Below are positions 1 through 7,422 of a stretch of 64,000 nt of DNA, piece by piece (within the stretch, counting starts at the first letter, position 1; the number at the start of each line of letters is the position of its first letter). A program made the translations under genes and the position numbers. The notes beneath the pieces were generated by a model. The model made no database searches. It had not been told where the DNA came from and worked only from the letters and a program-made list of their open reading frames with translations. This DNA is from Tectiglobus sp965215755 (GTDB taxonomy: Bacteria > Pseudomonadota > Alphaproteobacteria > Rhizobiales > Hyphomicrobiaceae): the NCBI GenBank assembly GCA_965215755.1, contig OZ244119.1, positions 2,666,001 to 2,730,000 of the forward strand, given 5' to 3'.

Positions 1-52
1 CTAACGGTCGGGCCGTACCGTGTTCCCTTTTCATGCCCGATGCTTTGCACCT
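1..52 (-). promoter_or_regulatory. Cobalamin riboswitch, 5' part (truncated by window edge)
   Basis: Read on the minus strand, this stretch carries GGTGC, then GAAAAGGGAACACGGT, in the order and spacing of the 5' portion of cobalamin (AdoCbl) riboswitches. The downstream half (the CCCCGC / ACTGT region and the B12 box) would lie left of position 1 and cannot be seen. The switch would control a leftward gene outside the window, typically B12 uptake or synthesis. That fits the cobT-cobS-cobU-cobC operon starting on the opposite strand about 150 bases away. The call rests on conserved-core similarity only. Confidence 0.68.
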
Positions 53-201
53 GATCAGGCAACCAACATGAATCGAGTAGGCGAGAAGTGCGGAGCTGTC
101 AATTGATCTTCTGGATCTTGCCTCGTGAAATTGGGCTGATGAGCAGGAAATAGTAGCCTGGCGACTTGCAAGATCAGCAGCAACCCGCTAACGCAGCGGC
201 C

Positions 202-1227
202 ATGTTTCAAGATCTCGAGGAATTTGCAGGAAGGCTGGCTGAGCTGCCGGTCGCTGACGCTGATGCCCGTCAGGCGGCAGACGTGCGGCAAAGCCAGTTG
301 ACGAAGCCACCCGGATCGCTTGGCAGGCTTGAGGCGCTTGCAGTTTTCCTTGCTGGATGGGGGAAGTCGGGACGGCCATGCACCGATTACGTAAAGACGG
401 CGATCTTTGCCGGCAACCACGGTGTGACTGCTCAGGGGGTCAGTCCTTATCCAGCTGATGTCACGGAGCAAATGGTAGCGAACTTCAAAAACGGCGGCGC
501 TGCCATCAATGCGATAACGGCCTCGGTCGGGGCGCAGCTGGACGTCATCGCGCTTAATCTGGCAAAACCAACCGCTGATATCTCGACTGCAGCCGCCATG
601 ACGGAAACGGAACTGCTTGCTGCATTAAATGCTGGTGCCCGGGTCGTCACTCATGATTTTGATGTTCTGGTTGTTGGGGAAATGGGGATTGGCAATACCA
701 CAATTGCCGCTGCCCTTGCAGCGAGCTGCTTCGGTGGTTCTGGTTCTGATTGGGCGGGGCCCGGGACGGGACTGGATTCTCAAGGTGTTTCGAAGAAAGC
801 AGAGGTCATCGATCGGGCCGTCGCCTTGCATGGCAATGCCTCGAGTGCGATCGAACGGTTGCGGTGTCTAGGTGGGCGCGAGACTGCAGCCATCGCAGGG
901 GCCGTGCTTGCGGCGCGGCATCATCGGCTTCCCGTGGTCATTGATGGATACGTCGCCAGCGCTGCGGTTGCTCCGCTGTTTGCTGACAACCCATGCATCA
1001 CAGCGCATTGTCTTGCTGGTCATGTGTCTGCCGAGCCGGCCCATGCGGTGTTGCTGAGTAGGCTCGGTCTCACTCCTATCCTTGATCTCGGTATGCGACT
1101 TGGTGAAGGGACTGGCGCAACACTGGCCCTGGCTATTCTGCGTGCTGCTGCCGCCACCCATAACCAAATGGCCACATTTGAAGAAGCAAAGGTTGCGAAC
1201 CGCGATACGGGTGGAGCAGATGCCTAG
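202..1227 (+). CDS. cobT: Nicotinate-nucleotide--dimethylbenzimidazole phosphoribosyltransferase
   Basis: CobT makes alpha-ribazole phosphate from nicotinate mononucleotide and dimethylbenzimidazole, activating the lower ligand of cobalamin in the cytoplasm. The protein has the family pattern from end to end: an N-terminal TKPPGSLGRLE segment, FAGNHGV near residue 75, GEMGIGNTT in the middle, and a C-terminal LGMRLGEGTGA segment containing the catalytic Glu. Length (341 aa from this ATG) is normal. A TTG at 166 would add 12 residues. Neither start has a good ribosome binding site, so the start is uncertain. It is the first gene of a coupled operon: its stop overlaps the cobS start by 8 bases. 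Divergent from a B12 riboswitch. Confidence 0.95.
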   Translation: MFQDLEEFAGRLAELPVADADARQAADVRQSQLTKPPGSLGRLEALAVFLAGWGKSGRPCTDYVKTAIFAGNHGVTAQGVSPYPADVTEQMVANFKNGGAAINAITASVGAQLDVIALNLAKPTADISTAAAMTETELLAALNAGARVVTHDFDVLVVGEMGIGNTTIAAALAASCFGGSGSDWAGPGTGLDSQGVSKKAEVIDRAVALHGNASSAIERLRCLGGRETAAIAGAVLAARHHRLPVVIDGYVASAAVAPLFADNPCITAHCLAGHVSAEPAHAVLLSRLGLTPILDLGMRLGEGTGATLALAILRAAAATHNQMATFEEAKVANRDTGGADA

Positions 1228-2020
1228 GCGCGTGGTTGAAGATCTCGTGCTTGCGTTTGGCTTTCTGACCCGGCTGCCGATGCCGATGATCGAAGTGCGG
1301 GATGGCCGAAAACTGTCGGAGGCTTTCTGGGCATTTCCATTGGCTGGTCTTGTTGTTGGCGGTCTGGCCGGCGTCGTCCTCTGGAGTTGTCTGCTGTTGG
1401 GACTCGGCAAGTCGACTTCGGCTGTTGTTGCCATGGCAGTCTTGGCTACCCTAACGGGCGCGATGCATGAAGATGGCCTTGCCGATTTCTGGGATGGTCT
1501 TGGTGGGGGGCGCACCCTTGAGCGAAAGCTTGAGATTATGCGTGACTCACGTATCGGCACCTACGGTGTGCTGGCGTTGCTGCTCTGCTACATGATGATA
1601 TTGGCTTTGCTGGCAGAACTAAGCGACTTGCTGGTTTCCTGGCAGCCGCGTCACGGCATTGATGTCATGCCGGGATCCTACGTCATTATCTTCCCAGCAT
1701 TTGCAGCCATGTTGTCTCGTGCAATGATTGCTCTGCCGGCCTTCGCCTTACCGGCTGCAAGAGACGATGGGCTTGCCGCTTTTTTTGGGCGTCCTGGTGT
1801 TGTCGGAATGAGTGTGAGCGTGCTTTGGCCTGTTGCGCTTGCGGTGTTGATCCTTCAGCAGGATGCTGTTCCGCTGATCCTCGGGAGCTTCTCAGGGGCT
1901 GCAATTGCCACCGCCTTAGCTTGGCGTTACCTCGGGGGCGTTACGGGCGATGTTTTTGGGGCTTCGATCATGATGAGTTTCGTTGTTGGTTTGGCCCTAT
2001 CCGTGGTGTGGCTATCATGA
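1220..2020 (+). CDS. cobS: Adenosylcobinamide-GDP ribazoletransferase
   Basis: CobS is the integral membrane cobalamin synthase that joins adenosylcobinamide-GDP to alpha-ribazole (phosphate). The sequence shows several hydrophobic helices and the family signature around residues 80-115: MHEDGLADFWDGLGGG followed by ERKLEIMRDSRIGTYG, with the acidic residues expected for metal binding. The start is the ATG inside the 3' end of cobT (8-base overlap). An open frame continues upstream to 1082 inside cobT, but that extension has no family similarity. At 266 aa it is of normal size. The stop overlaps the cobU ATG (ATGA), indicating translational coupling. Confidence 0.94.
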   Translation: MPRRVVEDLVLAFGFLTRLPMPMIEVRDGRKLSEAFWAFPLAGLVVGGLAGVVLWSCLLLGLGKSTSAVVAMAVLATLTGAMHEDGLADFWDGLGGGRTLERKLEIMRDSRIGTYGVLALLLCYMMILALLAELSDLLVSWQPRHGIDVMPGSYVIIFPAFAAMLSRAMIALPAFALPAARDDGLAAFFGRPGVVGMSVSVLWPVALAVLILQQDAVPLILGSFSGAAIATALAWRYLGGVTGDVFGASIMMSFVVGLALSVVWLS

Positions 2021-2544
2021 CCAAAGCGCGTAGTTTTCTTGTCTTTGGCGGAGCGCGTTCTGGAAAAACGCGTCATGCTCTTGCGATTGCGGAACGTCAG
2101 GCAAGGCGTGTCTATGTGGCGACGGCGGAAGCGCGGGACGATGAGATGCGTGAACGGATCTCACTTCATCAGGCGGAGCGTGACGAGACGTGGTCAACAG
2201 TTGAGGAGCCGCTCGACCTACCTCTAGCTATTCGAAATTCTGATGCACCCAATCAAGCCATTGTCATAGATTGTCTGACGCTGTGGCTGTCCAATTTGAT
2301 GGGCGCTGAGCGGAACTTGGAAGATGAGACGACACGTCTGTTGCAGTCTATTTCTGATCTGCGCAGTACCATTGTCTTTGTGTCCAATGAAGTCGGGCTA
2401 GGTATTGTCCCCGAGAATGCGCTGGCGCGAGCATTTCGGGATGCCCAGGGTCGCCTCAATCAGCAGATTGCCGCGGCAGTCGATCATGTCGATTTCGTTG
2501 CGGCGGGACTCCCACTCAACCTAAAGCCTGGGCAGGGCCAGTGA
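2017..2544 (+). CDS. cobU: Bifunctional adenosylcobinamide kinase / guanylyltransferase
   Basis: CobU (CobP in aerobic-pathway nomenclature) phosphorylates adenosylcobinamide and transfers GMP, producing the AdoCbi-GDP used by CobS. The N-terminus has the P-loop FGGARSGKT (residues 9-17), followed by YVATAEARDDEM and a Walker-B-like IVIDCLTLWLSN. The C-terminal VSNEVGLGIVPE segment is also typical. The start is set by the ATGA overlap with cobS, and the frame open further upstream is cobS shadow. 175 aa is the usual family length. It sits third in the cob operon. Confidence 0.95.
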   Translation: MTKARSFLVFGGARSGKTRHALAIAERQARRVYVATAEARDDEMRERISLHQAERDETWSTVEEPLDLPLAIRNSDAPNQAIVIDCLTLWLSNLMGAERNLEDETTRLLQSISDLRSTIVFVSNEVGLGIVPENALARAFRDAQGRLNQQIAAAVDHVDFVAAGLPLNLKPGQGQ

Positions 2545-3131
2545 TGATGGAGAATGGTGTCACCATGGTCCGTCATCCTGAAGTCGCATCTGAGACAAAG
2601 GGGTATTGTTACGGCGTAACTGATGTCGGGCTTTCTGAACGCGGCCTCGAGAGCATTCCTGTTATCGCGGCACGATTGAAAGAGCCTCTTCCATCTCGTG
2701 TCTATCATTCAGGGTTGACGCGGGCCCGGCTTTTGGCGGAATCCATAGCCGCCACTGCCGACTGTGACCTCCTATTGGATGAACGGTTTCAAGAGTTAGA
2801 TTTCGGTCGTTGGGAGAACCAATCCTGGAACGCAATTTTTGAGGATGCAGGTGACGACATTGCACGGACAATTCATGAGCCCGATCACTTCTCTCCACCG
2901 GAAGGAGAGACTGTTCATCAGTTGCGGGACCGAGTGCTGGCTGGGCTGAGAGATATTCACTCAGCCCAGTTTGAAGGCCGCACCATTGTCGTTGCTCATG
3001 GTGGACCGATCAGCGCCATGCGTGGAGTGTTGGCTGGCCAACCTGCCAACCAATGGCCGGGATTGGTCCCCTTGTATGGTGAAGCCGTGCATTTCACGCC
3101 TCCGGAAGTCGCAACCATACTGAGAGCGTAG
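2541..3131 (+). CDS. cobC: Histidine phosphatase family protein, probable alpha-ribazole phosphatase
   Basis: This is a phosphoglycerate-mutase-like histidine phosphatase. The N-terminal VRHPE carries the phospho-acceptor His. An Arg in SGLTRAR, Glu in ELDFGRWE and a C-terminal VAHGGPISAMRG with the second catalytic His complete the pocket. The usual RHG is RHP here, a variant I associate with CobC-like proteins. It overlaps the cobU stop by 4 bases, so it is translated with the cob operon. That supports the role of dephosphorylating alpha-ribazole phosphate (or cobalamin phosphate). Substrate is inferred from context only. Confidence 0.85.
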   Translation: MMMENGVTMVRHPEVASETKGYCYGVTDVGLSERGLESIPVIAARLKEPLPSRVYHSGLTRARLLAESIAATADCDLLLDERFQELDFGRWENQSWNAIFEDAGDDIARTIHEPDHFSPPEGETVHQLRDRVLAGLRDIHSAQFEGRTIVVAHGGPISAMRGVLAGQPANQWPGLVPLYGEAVHFTPPEVATILRA

Positions 3132-3136
3132 ACTGC

Positions 3137-3904
3137 TTAGGCCACCTGGTAGCGGAAGGCAGAGCCGCCGGCGAACTTGTTGACTTCTGTCAGCAGAATA
3201 TCCTTGAGCAGGTCGCGTCGAGAATCGAGGCGGTCGAGCGGCGCGCCGAGGCCGATTGCAAGGAAGCGGCCCTCAACGGCGAGCGGTAGCAGGGTTGCGA
3301 TCACGCCGGCACCAGGGGAAGCGAGATTGGCTGTTTCGCAATATCCGTGCGCGCGCGCGCGGCGGACCATGTCGAGGACTTCACTTTCGACAGCAAGAGG
3401 TGTCTCGGGATCGGCTTCGGCATTGTAGCGGCGGACAATTCGGCCAACCTCGTCGTCGGGTTTCTGGCTCATCAGCATGATGCCCAGACCGGCCAGGTGG
3501 AGCGGACGCATGAGACCGGGACGCAGTGCGAAACGTACTTGATGCTCCGAGACGATGACCGACAGATATTGAACATGAAGGCCGTTTTGCGCACCAACGA
3601 TAACTGTTTCGCCAGTCTCGGCTGCAAGCTGCTGCAGTAATGTTTGGATTTGTGCGAGGCCGTCGCTCGAGCCTAAGACCCAGTTGCCAAGGAAGGCCAA
3701 TCTCACCGAAGGCTGGAATGTCCGAGTGTCCGGATCAAATTCGACCAGTCCGTTAGAGACCAGTGTCTTCATCAGTGTTGATGTGCTGGATTGTGGTATT
3801 TCCAGTCTTTTTACTAGTTCCGAAATTCGCAGAGGACGCCGTTCCGCCTCAAACACTTCGAAAATCGCTAGCACGCGTTCCGCAGACTTCACCCCTTCGG
3901 TCAC
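3137..3904 (-). CDS. IclR family transcriptional regulator
   Basis: A 255-aa IclR-type regulator: an N-terminal winged helix-turn-helix (about residues 5-65, containing LRISELVKRLEIPQSSTSTL) and a C-terminal effector domain (about 85-250). The start is GTG with a good GGGAG site upstream. It faces the cob operon tail to tail with only 5 bases between stops. The nearest same-strand gene is the class II aldolase 440 bases upstream, a plausible target. A 14-base palindrome about 50 bases before its start could be its own operator. The effector is unknown. Confidence 0.9.
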   Translation of the reverse strand: MTEGVKSAERVLAIFEVFEAERRPLRISELVKRLEIPQSSTSTLMKTLVSNGLVEFDPDTRTFQPSVRLAFLGNWVLGSSDGLAQIQTLLQQLAAETGETVIVGAQNGLHVQYLSVIVSEHQVRFALRPGLMRPLHLAGLGIMLMSQKPDDEVGRIVRRYNAEADPETPLAVESEVLDMVRRARAHGYCETANLASPGAGVIATLLPLAVEGRFLAIGLGAPLDRLDSRRDLLKDILLTEVNKFAGGSAFRYQVA

Positions 3905-3950
3905 GTTTCTCTCCCATTAGACTTTCGTTGAAGGGATCATAAGGCTGATT

Positions 3951-3964
3951 TAGGCAATCGCCTA
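3951..3964. promoter_or_regulatory. Palindromic operator candidate upstream of the IclR gene
   Basis: TAGGC-AATC-GCCTA is a perfect inverted repeat of 5-base arms, about 47 bases before the IclR GTG start. IclR proteins commonly bind 14-17-base palindromes and autoregulate. The assignment is inference from position and symmetry. Confidence 0.35.
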
Positions 3965-4344
3965 GTGGATTTTTGTATTCGGGTTACCGCGGCGGCCGCC
4001 GGTAGCGCTGTTGTATTCATTTAACTATCTGAATTGTATATATAATTGGTATTTTCGATGTCTGCTTCAGTTGGTGGCAGGTGTCGCTAGTATTGGTCTT
4101 GAGAGCCGACGGACCGGGGCGCATGCTCTAACGGTCAGCGAGGCCGGGCATGAGGGAGCGCCTGCTCAAGACGCGGAACAAGTCTGGACAGGAGGCCCTG
4201 TACGCGGGGCAGGCGTGCTCTGATTTGGCAGGCTGTGCTTGGCTATCGCCGGAGGCACGCAAAATGCACCGCCGAGCTTCGTTCCGGCTCAGCAGTGCGG
4301 TCATTTGTGAGGCACGCAGTAGGCTGCTTCTAGCCCGTCACCGA
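3965..4344. other. Non-coding interval between IclR gene and aldolase gene
   Basis: No convincing gene. It contains an AT-rich stretch around 4015-4055, 7-base inverted arms CGCCTGC (4159-4165) / GCAGGCG (4209-4215), and a 10-base direct repeat GAGGCACGCA at 4252 and 4309. The right half is GC-rich and could fold, but matches no RNA family I recognise. An open frame on the plus strand from 4150 runs antisense into the aldolase and is treated as shadow. Confidence 0.4.
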
Positions 4345-5121
4345 TCAGTCTTGGTAGTCTGGTTCTTTTCGGTCAAGGATGCGCTTCAAAGCCTCGAAGT
4401 GATAATCACACGGCTTCTTTTCGCCCCACGTGTTGCCACCGAAGTTTTTCATTGTGCGTTCAACAACTTCCGGCGACATTTCTTTGAGCGGCTGCCCAGT
4501 CCACATGGCGTAGAGCTGAACCTGGGCTGCGCGCTCGATGTAATACAGCCGGTCATAAGCCTGGGCGACTGTTCTGCCGATGGTGGCGACGCCATGGTTG
4601 GCCATGAATAAGATCGTCTTGTCGCCGAATAGTCCGGCCAGACGTTCGCCCTCTGTCGCCTCACTGGCCGGGCCCGTATAGTCAGTATCGTAGGCGCACT
4701 GGCGCATCATGCCGACTTCGGTCTGCCCAATTGGCTTGATCTTGGGATCCTCAAGTCTCGTCAATGCGCTGGCGTAAGGCATATGTGTGTGCATCACGCA
4801 GGCTGCCTGCGGAAGGTTTTTATGAATCGGAGCGTGGATGGCGTAGCAGGAGCGCTCGACATAGCCGCTACCGCGCTGAACCTCACCGTTGTAGTCGACC
4901 TCCATAAACGAACTGGCAGTCACTTCTGACCAGTGCAGGCCAAACGGGATCTGATAATAGCGATCGGTCGTGCCCGGAACAGTCAGGGTGAGATGGTTGA
5001 AAACGCCTTCGTGGAAGTCATGCATCACCGCCAATCGATGTGCAGCGGCCAAGTCCACGCGGGCTTGCCATTGTTCGTCGCTCACACCTAGTTTATTCGC
5101 CGTATCAACTTTCTGCTGCAT
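4345..5121 (-). CDS. Class II aldolase/adducin family protein
   Basis: Zn-dependent class II aldolase fold (fuculose-phosphate aldolase / adducin head), probably acting on a small hydroxy- or oxo-acid. Visible metal-ligand pattern: MHTHMPYAS in the middle and ANHGVATIG later, together with SEVTASSFMEVD near residue 65. A GGAGG site 5 bases before the ATG at 5121 decides the start (258 aa). In-frame ATG 5160 and TTG 5205 exist but lack a site. The paralogue group includes proteins annotated only as aldolase/epimerase, so the substrate cannot be named. The IclR gene downstream and the 17-base palindrome upstream suggest inducible expression. Confidence 0.88.
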   Translation of the reverse strand: MQQKVDTANKLGVSDEQWQARVDLAAAHRLAVMHDFHEGVFNHLTLTVPGTTDRYYQIPFGLHWSEVTASSFMEVDYNGEVQRGSGYVERSCYAIHAPIHKNLPQAACVMHTHMPYASALTRLEDPKIKPIGQTEVGMMRQCAYDTDYTGPASEATEGERLAGLFGDKTILFMANHGVATIGRTVAQAYDRLYYIERAAQVQLYAMWTGQPLKEMSPEVVERTMKNFGGNTWGEKKPCDYHFEALKRILDRKEPDYQD

Positions 5122-5235
5122 GGCATCCTCCGGAGTAGCGTCGTTGAGTTGAGCAACCATTGTATCGTGTGGTTGCGCGAAAGCATGATTCAAGTTTGCT
5201 CGCAAATGGCTGTTGGAGCAAGGGCGGGCCGGGAA

Positions 5236-5252
5236 TGATCAGATACTGATCA
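5236..5252. promoter_or_regulatory. 17-base perfect palindrome in divergent promoter region
   Basis: TGATCAG-ATA-CTGATCA has 7-base arms that match perfectly. It lies in the non-coding region between the leftward aldolase gene (start 5121) and the rightward methyltransferase gene (start 5370). Size and symmetry fit a dimeric repressor operator. The IclR protein encoded at 3137-3904 is the nearest candidate, but no link is shown by sequence. Confidence 0.45.
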
Positions 5253-5369
5253 AGTTGTCCTCTGCCCGAAGCGCACGTCACTTGAGGTCCGCACAGTATT
5301 CGGCCAGACTTGGACGGGTAAGCGAGTTTTTCGAATGAAGATCAGAGCTGGTTGCTGGGATGCTGGTAA

Positions 5370-5966
5370 GTGAACGACGAACAAACAATTGCTGCTTACG
5401 ATAGACAGGCTGCGCAGTACGCAGAGTTGGCCAAGACCGATCAAGCTCAGCAGGGACTTGATGGCTTTCTTCAGTTGCTGGCTGCTGATGCCGAGATCCT
5501 GGACCTCGGATGTGGACCGGGACATACGGCAGCTGAAATGGTTCGGCGAGGCTTCCGAGTGGATGCGATTGATGCATCGCCTGCAATGGCGAGGCTGGCC
5601 AAGGAACTGCATGATCTCGCAGTTCGCGTTGCTGACTTCAGCGCATTGGAAGCGATTGGGCGCTATGATGGGGCCTGGGTGAGTTTTAGCCTACTCCATG
5701 CACCGAGGGCCGCATTTCCCGGGCACTTGACCAATATCTATCGCGCACTTCGGCCGAACGGGGCCCTGTTTCTGGGGATGAAGCTTGGCCATGGCGAGGC
5801 GCGCGACAGTCTAGGCCGGCACTACAGCTATTACAGTGAAGACGAGTTGGAGCAGGGATTGTCGGCTGCGGGATTTGACATATTGAGCAAAACTCTGGGT
5901 GAGGGCTTAGGGCTTGCCGGCCATGTCGAACCATGGATCACGATTATTGCACGGCGGAGGGCGTAA
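5370..5966 (+). CDS. Class I SAM-dependent methyltransferase
   Basis: A 198-aa small-molecule type methyltransferase. The SAM-binding motif I LDLGCGPGHTA lies near residues 45-55, motif post-I VDAIDAS follows at about 65-71, and the fold continues through LRPNGALFLGMKLG to a C-terminal AGFDILSKT strand. The gene starts with GTG. It is divergent from the aldolase gene and convergent with the HAD hydrolase. The substrate is not predictable. Confidence 0.88.
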   Translation: MNDEQTIAAYDRQAAQYAELAKTDQAQQGLDGFLQLLAADAEILDLGCGPGHTAAEMVRRGFRVDAIDASPAMARLAKELHDLAVRVADFSALEAIGRYDGAWVSFSLLHAPRAAFPGHLTNIYRALRPNGALFLGMKLGHGEARDSLGRHYSYYSEDELEQGLSAAGFDILSKTLGEGLGLAGHVEPWITIIARRRA

Positions 5967-6035
5967 CGCCGCGCATCTTGTGAGTCTGACTACCTCGGTC
6001 CGACATCAAACCAGCGTGCCGCAATCCCATCTTGG

Positions 6036-6713
6036 TCAAACTAAGTCGACGACACCGGTGAGATTGTCCAATGTCGTCTCGGGCGGGTATGCAGGATCCA
6101 GTAACCGGTCACCATGCCGATTGGACCAGATGCAGCGCATGCCGGCGGCAACGGTCCCGAGTACGTCATTGGCGCTGCCTGCGACATGCAACACATCAGG
6201 TTTGGCTATGCCAAGCACGGTGGTTGGTAAGTCATAGACGGCGGGATGTGGCTTATATTTTCCTGCGGTCTGCGATGAGAGGATGTGGTCGAAGCCTGCT
6301 GGGAATAGTGCGCCGACAGCTTCCAACATATCCTGGTCGCCATTCGAGAGAATCGCCGTCTTGATGCCTTTCGCTTTGATTTTGGCAATAACATCATTTG
6401 CTTCCGGCCAAGGTCGCATTGAATCCCAGGCCATGACCAATTTATGATGCTTGTCAGGAGAGATGGTGATGTCGTGGCGTCCGGCAACGTAGTCCAATGC
6501 CATCCGTGTAGCGGATCGGAAGGAGGTCCGCTGTTTGCCCAGTGAATTGCTGATGGCGGCGCGCTCCATCTGTTTCGCTCGCCACAACTGGACGAACGGG
6601 CGGGCGCGCTCTCGGTCGATATTGAGCTCTTCCGATACGACCGAAACCAGACTGCCTTCAATGTCGAGCAAGGCCATGTAGACATCGAACGTGACAAGTT
6701 TTGGTGTCGTCAT
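6036..6713 (-). CDS. HAD-superfamily hydrolase, (S)-2-haloacid dehalogenase type II
   Basis: 225 aa with HAD motif I FDVYMALLD (nucleophile Asp9), motif II ILSNGD near residue 122, motif III Lys in GKYKPHPAVY and motif IV-like GSANDVLG. The arrangement resembles haloacid dehalogenase type II enzymes, which hydrolyse 2-haloacids. The usual Y-G-T-L after the nucleophile is Y-M-A-L here, so dehalogenase activity is not certain and a phosphatase role is possible. Good start: GGAG six bases before the ATG. Transcribed alone toward the methyltransferase. Confidence 0.85.
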   Translation of the reverse strand: MTTPKLVTFDVYMALLDIEGSLVSVVSEELNIDRERARPFVQLWRAKQMERAAISNSLGKQRTSFRSATRMALDYVAGRHDITISPDKHHKLVMAWDSMRPWPEANDVIAKIKAKGIKTAILSNGDQDMLEAVGALFPAGFDHILSSQTAGKYKPHPAVYDLPTTVLGIAKPDVLHVAGSANDVLGTVAAGMRCIWSNRHGDRLLDPAYPPETTLDNLTGVVDLV

Positions 6714-6804
6714 TTGTTGCTCCGATCCATTGCCGTCGATGAGTGATGCCCGACGCGAGCACTGTGGTTGCGTGTGCGTCTGGACATGGTCAATCTAGTT
6801 TAGC

Positions 6805-6859
6805 GCATCTGACGCTTGGTCCTCACTTGCTGATGGCCTCGTATCCAAGCGTCAGCTGC
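6805..6859. repeat. Long inverted repeat (15-base arms, one mismatch)
   Basis: Arms 6805-6819 and 6845-6859 pair over 15 positions with one mismatch, the inner 11 (CTGACGCTTGG / CCAAGCGTCAG) being perfect; the loop is 25 bases. It sits in a 301-base gap upstream of the HAD gene and about 155 bases beyond the stop of the small exported protein. No T-run follows on either strand, so it is not a canonical terminator. I see no gene in the rest of the gap 6714-7014. Confidence 0.7.
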
Positions 6860-7014
6860 AAAGGCTACATTAGCAATGTTCGTTCGCGTTGTTCGACTCT
6901 TTCGTGGCGGTGAGTGCCATGGGTGTCCATTCGGTTATCGTGACAATCGCTGAAGTGTCACGACCTCAAGTTCGCTTGATTGGGCCGAATGGACATTGTC
7001 TCGATCGTTGATGT

Positions 7015-7242
7015 CTAACGGTCATTCGGTGGCTGGAACGCGCGAGCTGCCCAGATTGGATATTCCTGGTGGGTATAGTGCGTCCCGACGGCCGATCGAC
7101 GGTCATGGGGCTGTTTGTTGAAGCCCAAATTGCTGCGTCCGGCGTGAGGCTCGACCGATTTGGTCTTGTAGCCAGACTTGTGGGCTTCAGCGGTTGCCGC
7201 AAATCCCATCATGACAATGCTGAGGGCTAACAAAGTTCTCAC
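7015..7242 (-). CDS. Small exported protein, unknown function
   Basis: A 75-aa ORF starting at GTG with AAGGAG seven bases upstream. The N-terminus is a clear signal peptide: one basic residue, a hydrophobic core LLALSIVMMGFAA, and a likely cleavage site after ATAEA. The mature part is about 55 residues, polar, rich in His, Arg and Pro, with two HxxH-like spots but no recognised domain. A longer in-frame reading from 7341 puts a non-secretory extension in front and lacks a ribosome binding site. Periplasmic or secreted location is inferred. Not recognised as a family member. Confidence 0.6.
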   Translation of the reverse strand: MRTLLALSIVMMGFAATAEAHKSGYKTKSVEPHAGRSNLGFNKQPHDRRSAVGTHYTHQEYPIWAARAFQPPNDR

Positions 7243-7422
7243 AAGTTGTCTCCTTGTTCGTGTGCCTAAGGTTGCAATTGGACCGGGTGTCCGGGTTTTG
7301 CTGCCTGATAGGCAAGTGGAGATGTCGTCCAACCGCGCCAAGGGCGAATGGCAACTCCGTGAAGAGGTGTCACCGTCTGTGAGTGGGGCGTGAAATCAGC
7401 GTGAGGGCGCTACCAAGACAGA

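Noticed and set aside
100..201. Cobalamin riboswitch on the plus strand ahead of cobT
   Set aside because: The conserved AAAGGGAA/CGGTG core and the B12 box are not present on this strand; the visible core is on the minus strand near position 20.
868..1560. 230-codon minus-strand frame across cobT/cobS
   Set aside because: Composition is Arg/Ser/Pro-rich shadow translation, with no domain and no ribosome site; the plus strand encodes two certain enzymes here.
4150..4611. 153-codon plus-strand frame running into the aldolase gene
   Set aside because: Antisense to a clear aldolase over half its length, with no domain pattern.
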